A DNA stretch of 64,000 bases from Cordylochernes scorpioides. Taxonomy: Eukaryota; Arthropoda; Arachnida; Pseudoscorpiones; Chernetidae. Below are positions 19,020 through 31,200 of this stretch, one piece after another. The first letter of the stretch is position 1. Every line of letters begins with the position of its first letter. The translations under genes were made by a program, and so were the position numbers. Under the pieces are notes generated by a model. It was not told the DNA's origin. It saw only the letters and a program-made list of their open reading frames with translations, and searched no databases. The stretch lies in the NCBI GenBank assembly GCA_030710605.1, contig CP092871.1, positions 64,747,887-64,811,886 of the forward strand, read 5' to 3'.

Positions 19020-22000
19020 TCTGCAGTCTAATATGTTGTTAATAGTAGGGGTTTTAGACAAATATCAACTGTTGAAATTTGAATTTCCAAAATAGTTGAA
19101 TTATCGAAAGTGTCGAATTAGTTTGTCATATGATAGGCCGTAGGTCGAGACATCAAAAATTGTCGAATTATCGTGTGTTGAATTAATTAGATTATATTGT
19201 ATATATAAAAAAATAGAATTGTTGTTTTTAATGAGGTCTTTTAAATTAATTTATTCCTTTAATATGTTGTCATATCTGCAATTTTTTTTCATTTCCAAAA
19301 TATTTATTTACACTTTCACCAATGCCTATAGGATCTTTGCGATGGAACAGGTATGGTGTTCTAGCGCATGTGCTCTCATGTCCTTGAAGCACATATACTG
19401 ACAGTACCCAAAGTTGAACACATTGTATAATGTCTGAAATATCTTTGTCCCCTTCGGATACCAACTTTCGCTTCATTCTAGAGAGGCTTTATGTTTCACT
19501 AAGGTTGGCTTTTGCTATGACTATAAAGAGGGTTCAAGGCCAAACCTTTGCTACAAGAGCCTGAGTTTACGCACAGACGACTTTATGTGACTTTTTCAAG
19601 TGTGCGAACTTTGGATAGCATACATGTAAAGTTGAACCCAAGTATATATAAAATGTAGTTTTTAATGAGGTCATTTAAATGAATTCCTATTATAAATCGT
19701 CTCCTCTGAAATATAGTTTGTAAATTTATATTCTGATTTATTTTATCCTTTTTTTTTCATTTCCAAAATATATATTTACACTTTTCACCAATGCCTAAAG
19801 TTTCTCACCTGGAAGAAAAAAAAACTCCGCCTTTGCCGGTACCAAGCCAGGATGAAAAAGGAGGAGGGGGAGCAGTAACAAGCTCACTAAAAAAACCTGG
19901 GCTCAGCTGGCCCGGCTGATAGTACCTTGTAAGGGCTCCTAATCCAGGGATACATTCTTTTGGAGCTAAGTCAGTGGCCTGCCACTGAGTAGTGCTCCCA
20001 GTCTTGATGACAAAGGCAGACGCATTCTACTTCACCCAATCATGATGGTTGTTAATTTCAAGCTTTACAAGCTTGACACTCTAATATGATTGAGTGAAGA
20101 TAAGAAAGGAGAAAAAAATATTTTTTGTATTTTTTTTTGGCAATAATCTATTTATTATCAATTAATTTGATTTTGTTCTTTATTTATTATTCCCCTGCTC
20201 TATACATACATTTTGTACATTTACAATGTCAGAAGTTTTCTCTGTAATACCTTTTTAGCAGTGAAGTTATATTTGAGCAACAAACAATTGTTGAAATTTA
20301 AAATGGTCGAATTATCGATAGTGTTGAATTACAGTTTGTTATATGATAGGCTGTAGGTCAGGACAACAAAACATGGTCTAATTATCGAGGTTATATTGTA
20401 TATATAAAACTATAATTGTAATTTTAATGAGGTCATTTAAATGAATTCATTCCTTTTATATGTTGTCTTATCTGTGATATAATAGTATTGTTTGCAATTT
20501 TATTTGCTGATTTGTGTCTTTTTTTTTCCACTCAAAATTATATTTTTAAACTCTTGAATCACAGTTTGTAGGTAAGGACAACAAAACATGGTCGAATTAT
20601 CGAGGTTATATTGTATATATAAAACTATAAATGTAGTTTTAATGAGGTCATTTAAATGAATTCATTCCTTTTATATGTAGTCTTATCTGTGATCTGTGTA
20701 GTAGTATTGTTTGCAATTTTATTTGCTGATTTGTGTCTTTTTTTTTTCACTCAAAATATATATTTTTAAACTCTTGAATTACAGTTTTTTATATGATAGG
20801 CTGTAGGTCAGGACAACAAAACATGGTCGAATTATCGAGAGTGTCGAATTACAGTTTTTTTATATGATAGGCTGTAGGTCAGGACAACAAAACATGGTCG
20901 AATTATCGAGAGTGTCTAATTACAGTTTTTTATATGATAGGCTGTAGGTCAGGACAACAAAACATGGTCGAATTATCAATAGTGTCAAATTAAATTTGTT
21001 ATATAATAGGCTGTAGGTAAGGACAACAAAACATGGTCGAATTATCGAGGTTATATTTTATATATAAAACTATAAATGTAGTTTTAATGAGGTCATTTAA
21101 ATGAATTCATTCCTTTTATATGTTGTCTTATCTGTGATATAGTAGTATTGTTTGCAATTTTATTTGCTGATTTGTGTCTTTTTTTTTCACTCAAAATATA
21201 TATTTTTAAACTCTTCAACCAATACCTATAGTTTCTTTCTTGAAATTGCTTACCAAACACGAGTCAGTGTTTCCTCAGTGTTAACAGTGTGGAGTGTAAG
21301 ATTGTGGAGGAGCAAAATAACTTCCTATTGAATATTTCAATAGCCTTACTCCCAGAAGAATGCCTCCACACCAGTTATACTCTAGGTTGGTGCTATTGTT
21401 ATGCTTCTGAGAAATTTTAATCTTAAGCAGGGTCTTTACAATGGTACATGTATGGTGATACAGTGCATGTGCTCTCATGTCCTTGAGGTACAAATACTGA
21501 CAGGGGCCAATGTTGGACACACTGTATTGGTGTCAAAACATCTTTGGCTCCTTCAGATATCAACATTCCCTTCATTCTGAAGAGGCAAGAGTTTCCAATA
21601 GGGTTGGCTTTTCCTATGACTATAAATAAGGCTTAAGGCCAAACCTTTGCTAGAGTGAGTTTCTTGCTACAAGAGCCTGCATTTATGCATGGACAGCTCT
21701 ATGTGGCTTTTTCACGTGTGTGAACTTTGGATGGCATACAAGTAAAGTTGAAGCACAAATACTGACCGGGACCAATGTTGGACATACTGTATTGGTGCCA
21801 AAAATATATTTTGCTCCTTCAGATATCAGCCTTCCCTTCATTCTTAAGAGGCATCAGTTTTCACTAAAGTTGGCTTTTGCTATGACTATGAATAATATTT
21901 GGGTTCTTGCTACATACGCATGGACAGCTCTATGCGGCTTTTTCACGTGTTTGAACTTTGGACAAAATACATATAAATTTGAACCCATGTATGAATAAAA

Positions 22001-22430
22001 ATAGAAATTAATTTTCAATGAGTCCTTTAGATTAATTCCTTTTATAAGTAGTCTCCTCTGCAATATAGTTGACAACCTCTTTTTTCTGATTTATTTTCAT
22101 AAACTTTTTACTAATGTCTATAGTTTCTTACCTCAAAGGAATTTTTTTGTATTAGTTGTTTGTTAATACACTATTATCAATTATTTAGATTTTGGACTTT
22201 TCTTTATTCACTAAATTCTCCCATTTCTCTATACATAAATTTTGTACATTTTCAGTGGCTGTCATCGCCTCTGTAATACCTTTTTACCGGTAAGGTTGTA
22301 TTTAAACAACAATCGACTGTGTAAATTTGATTTTTAAAACGGTCGAATTATCGGAAGTGTCGAATTATTGATAGTGTCGAATTACAGTTTGTTATATGAT
22401 AGGCTATAGTTCAGAACTTCAAAACATGGT
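19020..22430 (+). repeat. interspersed and tandem repeats around GTCGAATTATCG
   Basis: Several longer units recur. One contains GCATGTGCTCTCATGTCC and CCTTTGCTACAAGAGCCTG (19.3-19.6, 21.4-21.7 and 21.7-22.0 kb). Another contains GTCGAATTATCGA and TATGATAGGCTGTAGGTC. Within 20780-21000 three copies of a 70-bp unit lie in direct tandem. A GC-richer block at 19.83-20.08 kb has no recognised identity. No coding function is visible. Confidence 0.6.
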
Positions 22431-22501
22431 CAATCTATACTTTTAAAGTCTCTGCAGTCCCTTTGGGTAAACCCTGGGCGTTGCCCGGGTCACTCGGCTA
22501 G

Positions 22502-24240
22502 TATTTAATATATTTCCATAGCCTATTTCATACGTCGCCTCTCTGTTTTCTATCTCGGGTGAACTTGTGTATATGTGTGTGTGTGTCTGTGTTGGAATGG
22601 ACGCAAGCTTTCCAGCCCGATTATCTTCTAACGGCTACAATGATATAAAGTTAATAAGATACATCTCACCCTTGTTATCACTATAAACAGTAGAAACCCC
22701 GCGTCCTTTCCAACAATTAAAATACAAGCTTCCCCCAACAACCGATTGTCTATATTTTAATATAAATAAAAATAATAAAATACCCTTTGACCGAGTTTTT
22801 ATCACCGAGGTCTATGCAAGTACATGATTCCAGACGTAACTCGGCCAAAGGAGAATGGTTTTCATGTGCGAAATGTAATTTATATACAAAGAAGGGGGTA
22901 TATTATCACCACCTTTATGAAGATTTCAAAATACGCTAAATATGGAACAGAAAGTATGGTGAAGAATCAATTTCCGTTCTTTTGTTGTGAATGCCGGAAA
23001 TGATCTGTCCAACTGGGTGGAAGGTGGATCGACAATGTTGAATATTTGGTTTATTTATGGATCAACCACTTCTTGCTGCTGTTGCGATCTTTAAATAGAT
23101 GTTTTATCTAAGATGGGCTCGATAAGTTGTTTTTCTCAAGATCATATTTAAATCCCTCCTTATGTTCGATATCTTAAAACTTGGTATGGAAATGAAGTGT
23201 AAAATAACTCAATTTCTTATGAAAAGGTTTTTTTTTTTCTTTTCAAATGATATTCTCTAGTCTAAGTTACTAACTATAAATAATGAGCCGTATAATGTTA
23301 GATGGACATAATACATCAAATTTTCACTGATTGAATTGGGAAGTGATGCTAACCTGTTGCTGGCTCCCAATAACTTTCTTTTCTAGGAACTTTGTGTGAA
23401 CCCATGTTTTCCCACTATGTTTTCTCATGTATATTATATTCTTCACCGTTTGAAACATTTTATATATTAGAGTTTCTCCTTTTCATCTTCGTCATTCCCT
23501 TTTAAAAGAGCATTTTCAAAATATAAATGAAGACATCAAAAGTTTTAATATTTCTTTTAATATATTCTTGACATCTCTATATATCTAAATTAGACAAAAC
23601 GCGTACAGCAACCAGTTACTTTCACTGAACACTACTCCACATAAAAATTTGGATGTCGAGCACTAAGCCCTTCATTAGACTATATATTTCAAATAGCGAT
23701 ATTCTGAAACAGGAATCATAATATGAATTTTCGATATTTAATTTTTCATAATTATTTTTGCCAATAACAGAAATTATTTGTATATAGAAAATTTGCATAA
23801 TATAAAATCGCTCCTACCTTGCATTGTGTTCCATCCCCCAACATTAATTCTATTCACCTACTACACTAGAAAGTATAAACATGGCACATGATTTTGTCGT
23901 ACGTCACTTGGATTTCTTTACTACTTCCTGTACAGAGTCAATGCAATATACACTGATCAACTTCTTCGTGAATAGGTTATTCACATAAATTCGTCGTTTT
24001 TTGAATATTTGAGGTGATAGAGCTTTTCGAAAACGTCAGAAAATTATGATAACTGCTGAAGTTCAGATTGAACTTTACCACAATATAGATTTAAGTCTGG
24101 AAGGAATAATTTTAACAGTTAAAAATACGGAGGATGGACAATCAATCTTAAATATTTACCCCATATTCTAGGGTAGGAAAATAATCATGAAGAATTTTCA
24201 AATGGAGCAATTAATATCGTGTTCAATTGTTAATTTTATA
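22502..24240. other. AT-rich spacer, no gene seen
   Basis: Contains a short TG microsatellite near 22574 and otherwise unique-looking AT-rich DNA without a convincing coding frame. Confidence 0.5.
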
Positions 24241-25093
24241 TCCCTATATATATAAAAGTCAGTGTATGTATGTGGGTATCTATGTCGGCTATACACGTCC
24301 ACAATACGTAGCTAATCTGACTGAAATTTTAACAGTATATAGAGTAGAATCTGGAAAAACTTATAGTGCAAATATCAGGTCTCTATCCCGAATATTCTTC
24401 GAGTTATTTGCAAATTGCATTGCAAATTTGCCTTTTCGCTCGCAAGCAGCGCCTCTAGCGGTGAAGATGGGAGTTAATATCAGCTGACCTAATGTACATG
24501 TAAAACGTGTTTTGACAGGGCATAGAGAAAAATCTGGAAAAGGTATTTATCGGATTTTTAGCCAATAAAAATAAAATTTACAGGTTCTGGGCAAAAATAG
24601 TTGTATTTTTAGTCAGAAAATGATGATGACGATATTGCTGTATCATGTTTGATTATCAGATACAAAATTATATCGGGAAAAATTCCAAAAAGCAGAGACC
24701 ACGGGTGAAACCAGTTCATTATTTTGTACGCAGGGACAAAATTCTAACAGAAAAACATTCATTCGAGCAGAAAACAAAAGCCAGATCATCTTTCTATAAA
24801 AATATCGTTTCTCAGACACAAAGTTTGGAGCGGGACGTTTCACAAGAGTGACATCCACGGCGCCAATCTATAATTGTAACGAATAGTATTTGAAAATCAA
24901 AAAAATATAATTTTCAAATATCGTTGTGAAAATTTACATATTCATTTTTATATTTTAAAAACACACAAAGTTTGGAGCGGAACATTTCACAAAAGTGACA
25001 TCCACGGTGCCAATTTATAATTGTAACGAATAGTATTTGAATAAAAACATTTAATCGGGTAAAACCCGGGCGTTGCCCGGGTCATTCGGCTAG
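24241..25093 (+). mobile_element. non-autonomous Helitron, complete (853 bp)
   Basis: It begins TCCCTATATATATAAAAGTC after an A and ends in the hairpin ACCCGGGCG-TTGCCCGGGT followed by TCATTCGGCTAG, with T next, as expected for Helitron insertion between A and T. Near-identical architecture occurs at 44332-45185. Internal landmarks (GTCGGCTATACACGTCCAC; CGCCTCTAGCG; GTGACATCCACGGCGCC) are shared by both. There is a partial internal duplication: the GTTTGGAGCGGGACG segment and what follows occur twice. No Rep/helicase is encoded. Confidence 0.85.
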
Positions 25094-25099
25094 TTAAAT

Positions 25100-25850
25100 A
25101 ATAAAAATAACAAATTTTATATAATAACTCCCTTAATGTCTATCTTAATCATATAGGTAACGCTAAGTTTAAAGCGAAATTGACTCCTGTAAAATATCAA
25201 GGTCGAGTACCAATCTTTGTAATGGTACCATAATAGGCCTCGCGTAACTGTCTTTTGTCACAATGGACTCTGGGGGTATTCGAGAGATAACGAGCTCTAA
25301 AGTCCATCCCTTCCTTAAAGAAATCCTTTTTTACCTTCCTAATAGCGTTTCGTTATCGATAAAGTTGGTCCCAGTGGAATGCATACACGTAGATACGCTG
25401 TATTGGATGGCTACCTGACCTACTCTGTTTAATTTTCAGATTTTGATGACAACAAAGCTATGATACGGGCTCATTGACCTAATATCATATATGTATGACA
25501 TATTCACATATGCCGGAAAGGGCACCTCTCCCATTTAAAAAGGTATAAAAAATGCGATTTGTTAATTAGCATTCAACAAGGCGCGTCATTTATGATGAAA
25601 GAATATGCTTCCACACCAGGTTTTACAAATCTAGAAAAATGCCGACTTGAATACTATGGCTTCGGACTATGGCCTCCAATCGTACAGGGGTTGCCTTTAA
25701 GAAAGGTTTATTTGACCTGTAGGATTCATAGAGTGTATATTTCATTTATCTTTATTTACATTCATTATAATAGAGAATCTGTTTTTAGGTCTGGAGTTTC
25801 ACTTTGTTTCACAGTCGTATTTATAGTTGAAACCTTCATTTAGGTAATGG
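25100..25850. other. unassigned DNA, no gene seen
   Basis: Moderately complex sequence. A short open frame near 25559-25843 has no recognisable features and no codon pattern that convinces me. Confidence 0.4.
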
Positions 25851-25858
25851 TTTTGTTA

Positions 25859-26535
25859 TATAGGACGCCTGTTATATCGTGAGGCTATTATTATAAAGGA
25901 CGGCTGTTATTTCCTAAGACTGTTATTATAAAGGACGGCTGTTATATCGTGGAGCTGTTATTATAAAGGACGCCTGTTTTATCGTTAAGGCTGTTATAAT
26001 AAAGGATGCCTGATATATCGTAAGGCTGTTATTATAAAGGATGGCTGTTATATCTTGAGGCTGTTATTATAAAGGACGCCTGTTATATCATAAGGCTGTT
26101 ATTATAAAGGACGGCTGTTATATCGTAAGGCTATTATTATAAAGGACGACTATTATATCGTAAGGCTATTATTATAAAGGACGGCTGTTATATCGTAATG
26201 CTGTTATTATAAAGGACGCCTGTTATATCGTAAGGCTGTTATAATAAAGGACGCCTGATATATCATGAGGCTGTTATTATAAAGGACGGCTGTTATATCG
26301 TAATGCTGTTATTATAAAGGACGCCTGTTATATCGTAAGGCTGTTAAAATAAAGGACGCCTTATATATCATGAGGCTGTTATTATAAAGGACGGCTGTTA
26401 TATCGTAAGGCTATTATTATAAAGACGGCTGTTATATCGTGAGGCTGTTATTATAAAGGACGCCTGTTATATCGTATGGCTATTATTATAAAGGACAGCT
26501 GTTATATCATAAGGCTGTTATGATAAATAATGGCA
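25859..26535 (+). repeat. 37-bp minisatellite, about 18 copies
   Basis: The unit is close to ATAAAGGACGGCTGTTATAT plus CGTAAGGCTGTTATT. Copies alternate between GGACGCC and GGACGGC and between CGTAAGG and CGTGAGG variants, forming a short higher-order pattern. GTTATAAAGGACG resembles terminal motifs of pogo/Tigger elements, so the array may have grown from a transposon end (inference). Confidence 0.85.
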
Positions 26536-26830
26536 GTTATAAAGAGAAAATATGGTAAATTTACTAATGGAACGATATAGGGAGCTGGCGTGTCAAGACG
26601 AAGGAAGGTGGAACACCGGAGATAATCATCGATCACAGGGCTACGACGACCATAGAAGATATCCAAGAGAACGACTTAGAGCAGATGACAGGAGACCTGA
26701 CAGACAAGAATGGATCAAGGCCAGGGGACCATTTTATCGAGGAGCCACCAGGAGAGGCCATAGAAAGACTGTTGGAGAGCTGTAGGACATCAGGGGACCA
26801 TGTCTGCGAGGGTCACAGTACTGACCAGGA
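26535..26830 (+). other. coding-like fragment next to the minisatellite
   Basis: Three facts suggest former coding sequence. A short frame begins MAVIKRKYGKFTNGTI and stops near 26580. A second open frame (26552-26785) is Arg/Asp-rich. A third, at about 26613-26840, is acidic (IIIDHRATTTIEDIQEND within it) and ends at a TAG. The local GC content is higher than the surroundings. I recognise no domain; a relic of a pogo/Tigger-like transposase is possible but unproven. Confidence 0.25.
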
Positions 26831-27509
26831 GTCAAGGTAGCTAATGTAAATATCTTTGTTTTATTTTACAGTTATTATTTCGAGGTTATAAATAAAAATA
26901 TGTAAATAAACTGACACATTCGTTATACTTTTTTGAGAAAAACTTGTAACCCTTTTAAAACCTAAAAATTATTATTATTATTATAAATCTAATGTATAAA
27001 AATCAGTAGTCCAGGTTACGTAAAGTCGAATTTTTAAGAATCTACTTTTTATATCAAACAAATGTCATTGCCCACATTTATGAATCGGTATCAAGTAATC
27101 GAAAAAAAACTAAATAAATTGTCATTTGATCAAAATTTGAACAAATTACATTTTTATCTAAATTTAAAGGGTTTAATGAGGAGGGTTCCATCTTTAACTA
27201 AATATTACATTGTTGGAATGTTGGAAATGGAATATTTGGATAAATATACATTCCTCCTCTGTTATAAAACTCCATTAATATCGAAAATCCCCATAAATGT
27301 AGGATTTCCAGGTAAAACACAATTATTTTTATTTTTTTGCCTTTTCCTCCTTTCTGCACCTTAATTCAATTTTATTTGGACAGATTCCTTGATGCGATAG
27401 GAAAAAATTAGTTTTCCTAAACTAGAAAATTACATTTGTAACCGAATAATTTAGAAGTGTATAAGTTTAATAGCAGCTTATATAGAGACATGAAATATAC
27501 CTTTACAGT

Positions 27510-27730
27510 GACCCTCCTTGACCGTCCACCTGATGGGGACCACCTGACATGATCGACCATCTGATGAAAGACCACCTCCCATGAAACCACCTACTCGGAG
27601 ACCACCTCCCAAGATCGGCAATCTTATTAAGAGACCACCTCCCGTAACTGACCATTTTATTAAGAGACCACATCCCATAACCGACTATTTGATAAATAAC
27701 AACCTCCCATGACCGACCACCTCCAGGTGA
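27510..27730 (-). repeat. degenerate ~36-bp minisatellite
   Basis: Repeats of a GAGACCACCTCCC-containing unit (plus strand), about six imperfect copies. Open frames on the minus strand across it (Gly/Leu-rich) are by-products of the repeat. Confidence 0.6.
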
Positions 27731-27949
27731 GACCAGGAGAGTCCATATTTCTGGATGAAGTCTTCTAATGTTCAATTTGTGTAACACGGAGGACATTCTG
27801 TTCCTATAGTGAGATAATTTTGATGAGAACATGTGGTGATACTGAGCAGAGTATCTTTGACATATTCTACCTTGATACATCATTCGGTGACCACCCGCGG
27901 CTAAAAATCTATGTCCAAAGGTTTTTGCATTCACTTATTTCTTTAAGCT

Positions 27950-28001
27950 GAAAGTTCAATTTTTTCAGAGTTTCTCAAAGTATTCACCCTTAGCACCTAT
28001 G
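27950..28001 (-). pseudogene. mariner transposase C-terminus, separated by Gypsy
   Basis: The minus strand encodes HIGAKGEYFEKL and a stop, the characteristic end of a mariner transposase. The rest of the same gene lies at 32774-33800, on the other side of the Gypsy element. This places the Gypsy insertion inside the last ~12 codons of the mariner gene. Confidence 0.75.
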
Positions 28002-28222
28002 TGTTGGCTTCCGTAGGCGTTTCTTACTGGGAAAAAGAAAGAGAGGATCCAATAAAATAATTTAGTAGTGTTTATTAGAACAAAATCATCATAGTGAACA
28101 ACACATATAACAGAGAGTACCGTCGTCTTCCGGGTATTCCTTCTACTGGGGAGCTCGGATTCTATATTCTGTGCGTTTATAATCTGTTTATCTGTGGCTC
28201 TCTGGTCGGGATGGCGCCTACA
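28002..28222 (-). repeat. Gypsy 3' LTR
   Basis: Read on the minus strand it contains ATTATAAACGC as a TATA-like box and CTAATAAACAC as a polyadenylation signal, in the expected order. It matches the 32553-32773 copy over all 221 bases as far as I can see. Confidence 0.9.
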
Positions 28223-31200
28223 TTCGGCCATTCCTGGATTTCAATCGTCCTCGATTGAACCTTGCGTTGCAGGAACGTCGTGGGTTGCGTCGGGGGTATC
28301 TTCTACTTCTGGCTCCTCGTCCGGACTTTCTTCTGTAGCTGTAGTCGTTAATTCTATTTTGTTCTCCTACTGTCCTATCACACGGGTCCTTTCGAAAGAT
28401 CTGGATCAGGTCTCTCAATTCAGGGTCGGAATGCTGAATCATCAAGATTTGTTCTTCCAGTGTGATTGTGAGGCACACTTCAAGGTTTTTCTCCACGATT
28501 TCCTCCATCGTGTCTCTAGGGTCGTCGACTGGAGCTCTACTCATTCCGTCTACGTGGGCCATCTTCTCCCCTGGTTTATGTCGAATTTCGAGATCGTATT
28601 CCTGAATCAGATTGTACCATCGCGCTATCTGAGGATTTGTAGTCTTCTTCGCGTTCATGTAGACCAGTGCTTGGCAATCTGTAACCACTGTAAACTTGAT
28701 TCCTACGAGGAACTGACGTAGTCGATCCAAGGTCCACACTATCGCCATCAGTTCCAATTTGCTTGAGTGGTACATCTTCTCGGCCTCTGTTGTCTTCTTG
28801 CTCACACAGTAGACCAAGCGCCATTTGCAGTCTTCGTCCATCTGTAGCACCATTCCTGCTAATCCCTCAGCACTCGCATCGCAATGTACTTCTGTCTTGA
28901 GTTCAGGGTTGTAATGAGCTAGTACCGGATATTCGACCAGATCCTTTCGTAGTCCTCCAAATGACCTTCGCTGTTCTTCCTTCCATTCAAATTGTGAACC
29001 TTTCTTCGTAAGTCTGCTTAGCGGTTCTGCTTTCCTCGCGAAGTCCTTTACAAATCGTCTGAAGAAGTTCGTCAGTCCCAGAAAGCGTCGTATGTCGTGG
29101 ACATTCTTGGGTTCTGGAAATTCTTCTATCGCCTTGATCTTTCTTGGGCCTGGCTTAAGTCCGCCTGTACTGATGACATACCCTAAGAACTCAACTTCCC
29201 TCCTTCCGAACTCACATTTGGAGGGTTTCAGTGTCAACTTCGCTGATCTTATTCTTTCGAGGACTTTCCTCAACCTTTCGATCATCTCCCGCCAATCCTT
29301 TGCCGGGATAATCACGTCGTCGAGATAGCAGAATGCCTTCTTGTTCAGCAGCGGACCTAGGACAGTGTGCATCAGTCTTTGGAATTCAGCTGGTGCGTTG
29401 GCGAGTCCAAAAATCATCCTTTCGAATTGACCTGTATCATCTGGGGTGATGAATGCTGTCTTTAATTTTGCCTTATCGGTCAGTGGTATCTGCAGATATC
29501 CATGCGCCAGATCCAGAGTGGTGAAGAATTTCGCATTCCTTAGGCCTTCCAGAAGGTCGTCTATCCTTGGTAATGGGAACTTGTCCTTAACTGTTTGAAT
29601 GTTGAGTCTCCTATAATCTACCACCAGACGATGATCTCCAGTTTTCTTCCTCACAAGTAGGACGGGACTAGCGTAGGGTGATCTAGTTTCCGTGACTATT
29701 CCATTGTCCTTCCACTCTCTGACAATCTCCCTGATTGCTTCGCGTTCACTTGCAGTCGTCTTATACGGTCTCAGACAGACTGGCTTGCTTCCATCAACCT
29801 CCTTAATGTCCATCTTGGTGACATCGGTGCACCCTAATTCCTCCATGCCAAGAGCGAAACTGTCTCTATACTCGTTTACTACATCTAGGATTTCTTGTCT
29901 CTCTTTCGAAGTCAGAGAATGATTGACGTTGATGTCCTCAGGCAGTATGGGGCGCTTACGTTTCATTTGGTCTTGTCCTTCCCTCTTCTCTTCATTTTTA
30001 GTCTGAAACGAATCCTCTGCGACGTCCAGGTTAACAACAATATCATCAAGGTTCAATAGTTCAACCCGCCCTACACATTGGTTCTTCCTTACTCTCAACT
30101 TGCCCTTGCCAGCTGAGATGATGGGTACGGTCGTCTTTCCGTCGACCACTTCCAATAGGGAATCGACACAGGCGTCATCTACTCCTGTGAACAATACATA
30201 TCCGTCCTTTACCTCGTCTGTGATTGCACTTGTAAAGTTAATGGAGTCGCTCTCCAACTGAACAGTTTCGGTTGCTCTCAGTTCGATGCGACGCGACTTG
30301 ATTTCTTCTTGCAGATTAGCAAACGGAAATTCGGATGAATAGCCAATATGCAAGTTTTTACCAATTCTGGCGAAGGATACGTAGGGCAGATCTGTCCATG
30401 TTCTTCCAATTAATAGGTCATAGGGTTGGGCATCATCGTTGACAATGAATACAGTGATTTCCCTTCCGACGATGCCATCAATCTCCAGGTCGACTGTCGT
30501 CTTCCCAACGGTCCTGGCAGCTGGTGCAGTCTGGTTACCGATGCCATACAGACTAGTCGAGTCTGGTTCGATGTCGACGCTGATCCTCCTTGCGACCGAT
30601 TCTCTCATTAGACAACTGCTGCTCCCGGTGTCTATCATTGCCTTCACGGTTTCCTTGTTGTCGATCTTGACATCCTTCAAATATACATCTGGCGGGACAG
30701 TCTCCAGTCCTTCGACTTTCAGGTTGGCTACTTTTAGTCCTTCTTTGGGTCTTGTGCAATTCCTTTCCTTGTGTCCCGTTTGACCGCATCCTCGGCATGT
30801 CAACGTAGTCCTGGGTGCTGGGCAGTCTCTGGCAATGTGTCCAAACTGATTGCAGTTGAAGCACTTCGGTTCTCCCTTGTCGTTTCTGATCGTACGATTG
30901 ACCATTCTCCTCAAGGTGTTAGGGTACGTTTCACTGATTTCGTTCCTTGCAGCGTCTTGACCCGAAACATTCGTTCCTTGTTTAGTCTCTTTAACTTCGC
31001 TTTGGTTGGGGAATCTCGCAGATTTCTGCTGAAACGACGGTGGTATGAGGTGTTTCGCATTCCAATGCGGAGGTCCCATCTCGGTGCGAACATTTTCGTA
31101 CTCGTCCAGTTTATCCGCCAACTCATCTGGGTTGTTTAACTTGGTCCAATTGTCAATGAGATGATTACGCAGCACATTTGGAACTTTTTTCTTTAGCTGG

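Larger units (their letters stand above)
17195..22501 (+). mobile_element. large non-autonomous Helitron, composite
   Basis: The right end has the Helitron signature: GGGTAAACCCTGGGCG-TTGCCCGGGT, then CACTCGGCTAG at 22498-22501 and a T. The left end is uncertain; similarity to 580-760 (another Helitron body) begins near 17197. In between are tandem fragments, an exon-like piece at 18.4 kb, a SINE and 70-bp repeats, but no Rep/helicase gene. If the boundaries are right this is a ~5.3-kb non-autonomous element that accumulated or captured other sequence. Confidence 0.4.

Noticed and set aside
25859..26535. Regular 37-bp repeats considered as a CRISPR array
   Set aside because: There are no unique spacers; units are head-to-tail copies of one sequence in a eukaryotic context.
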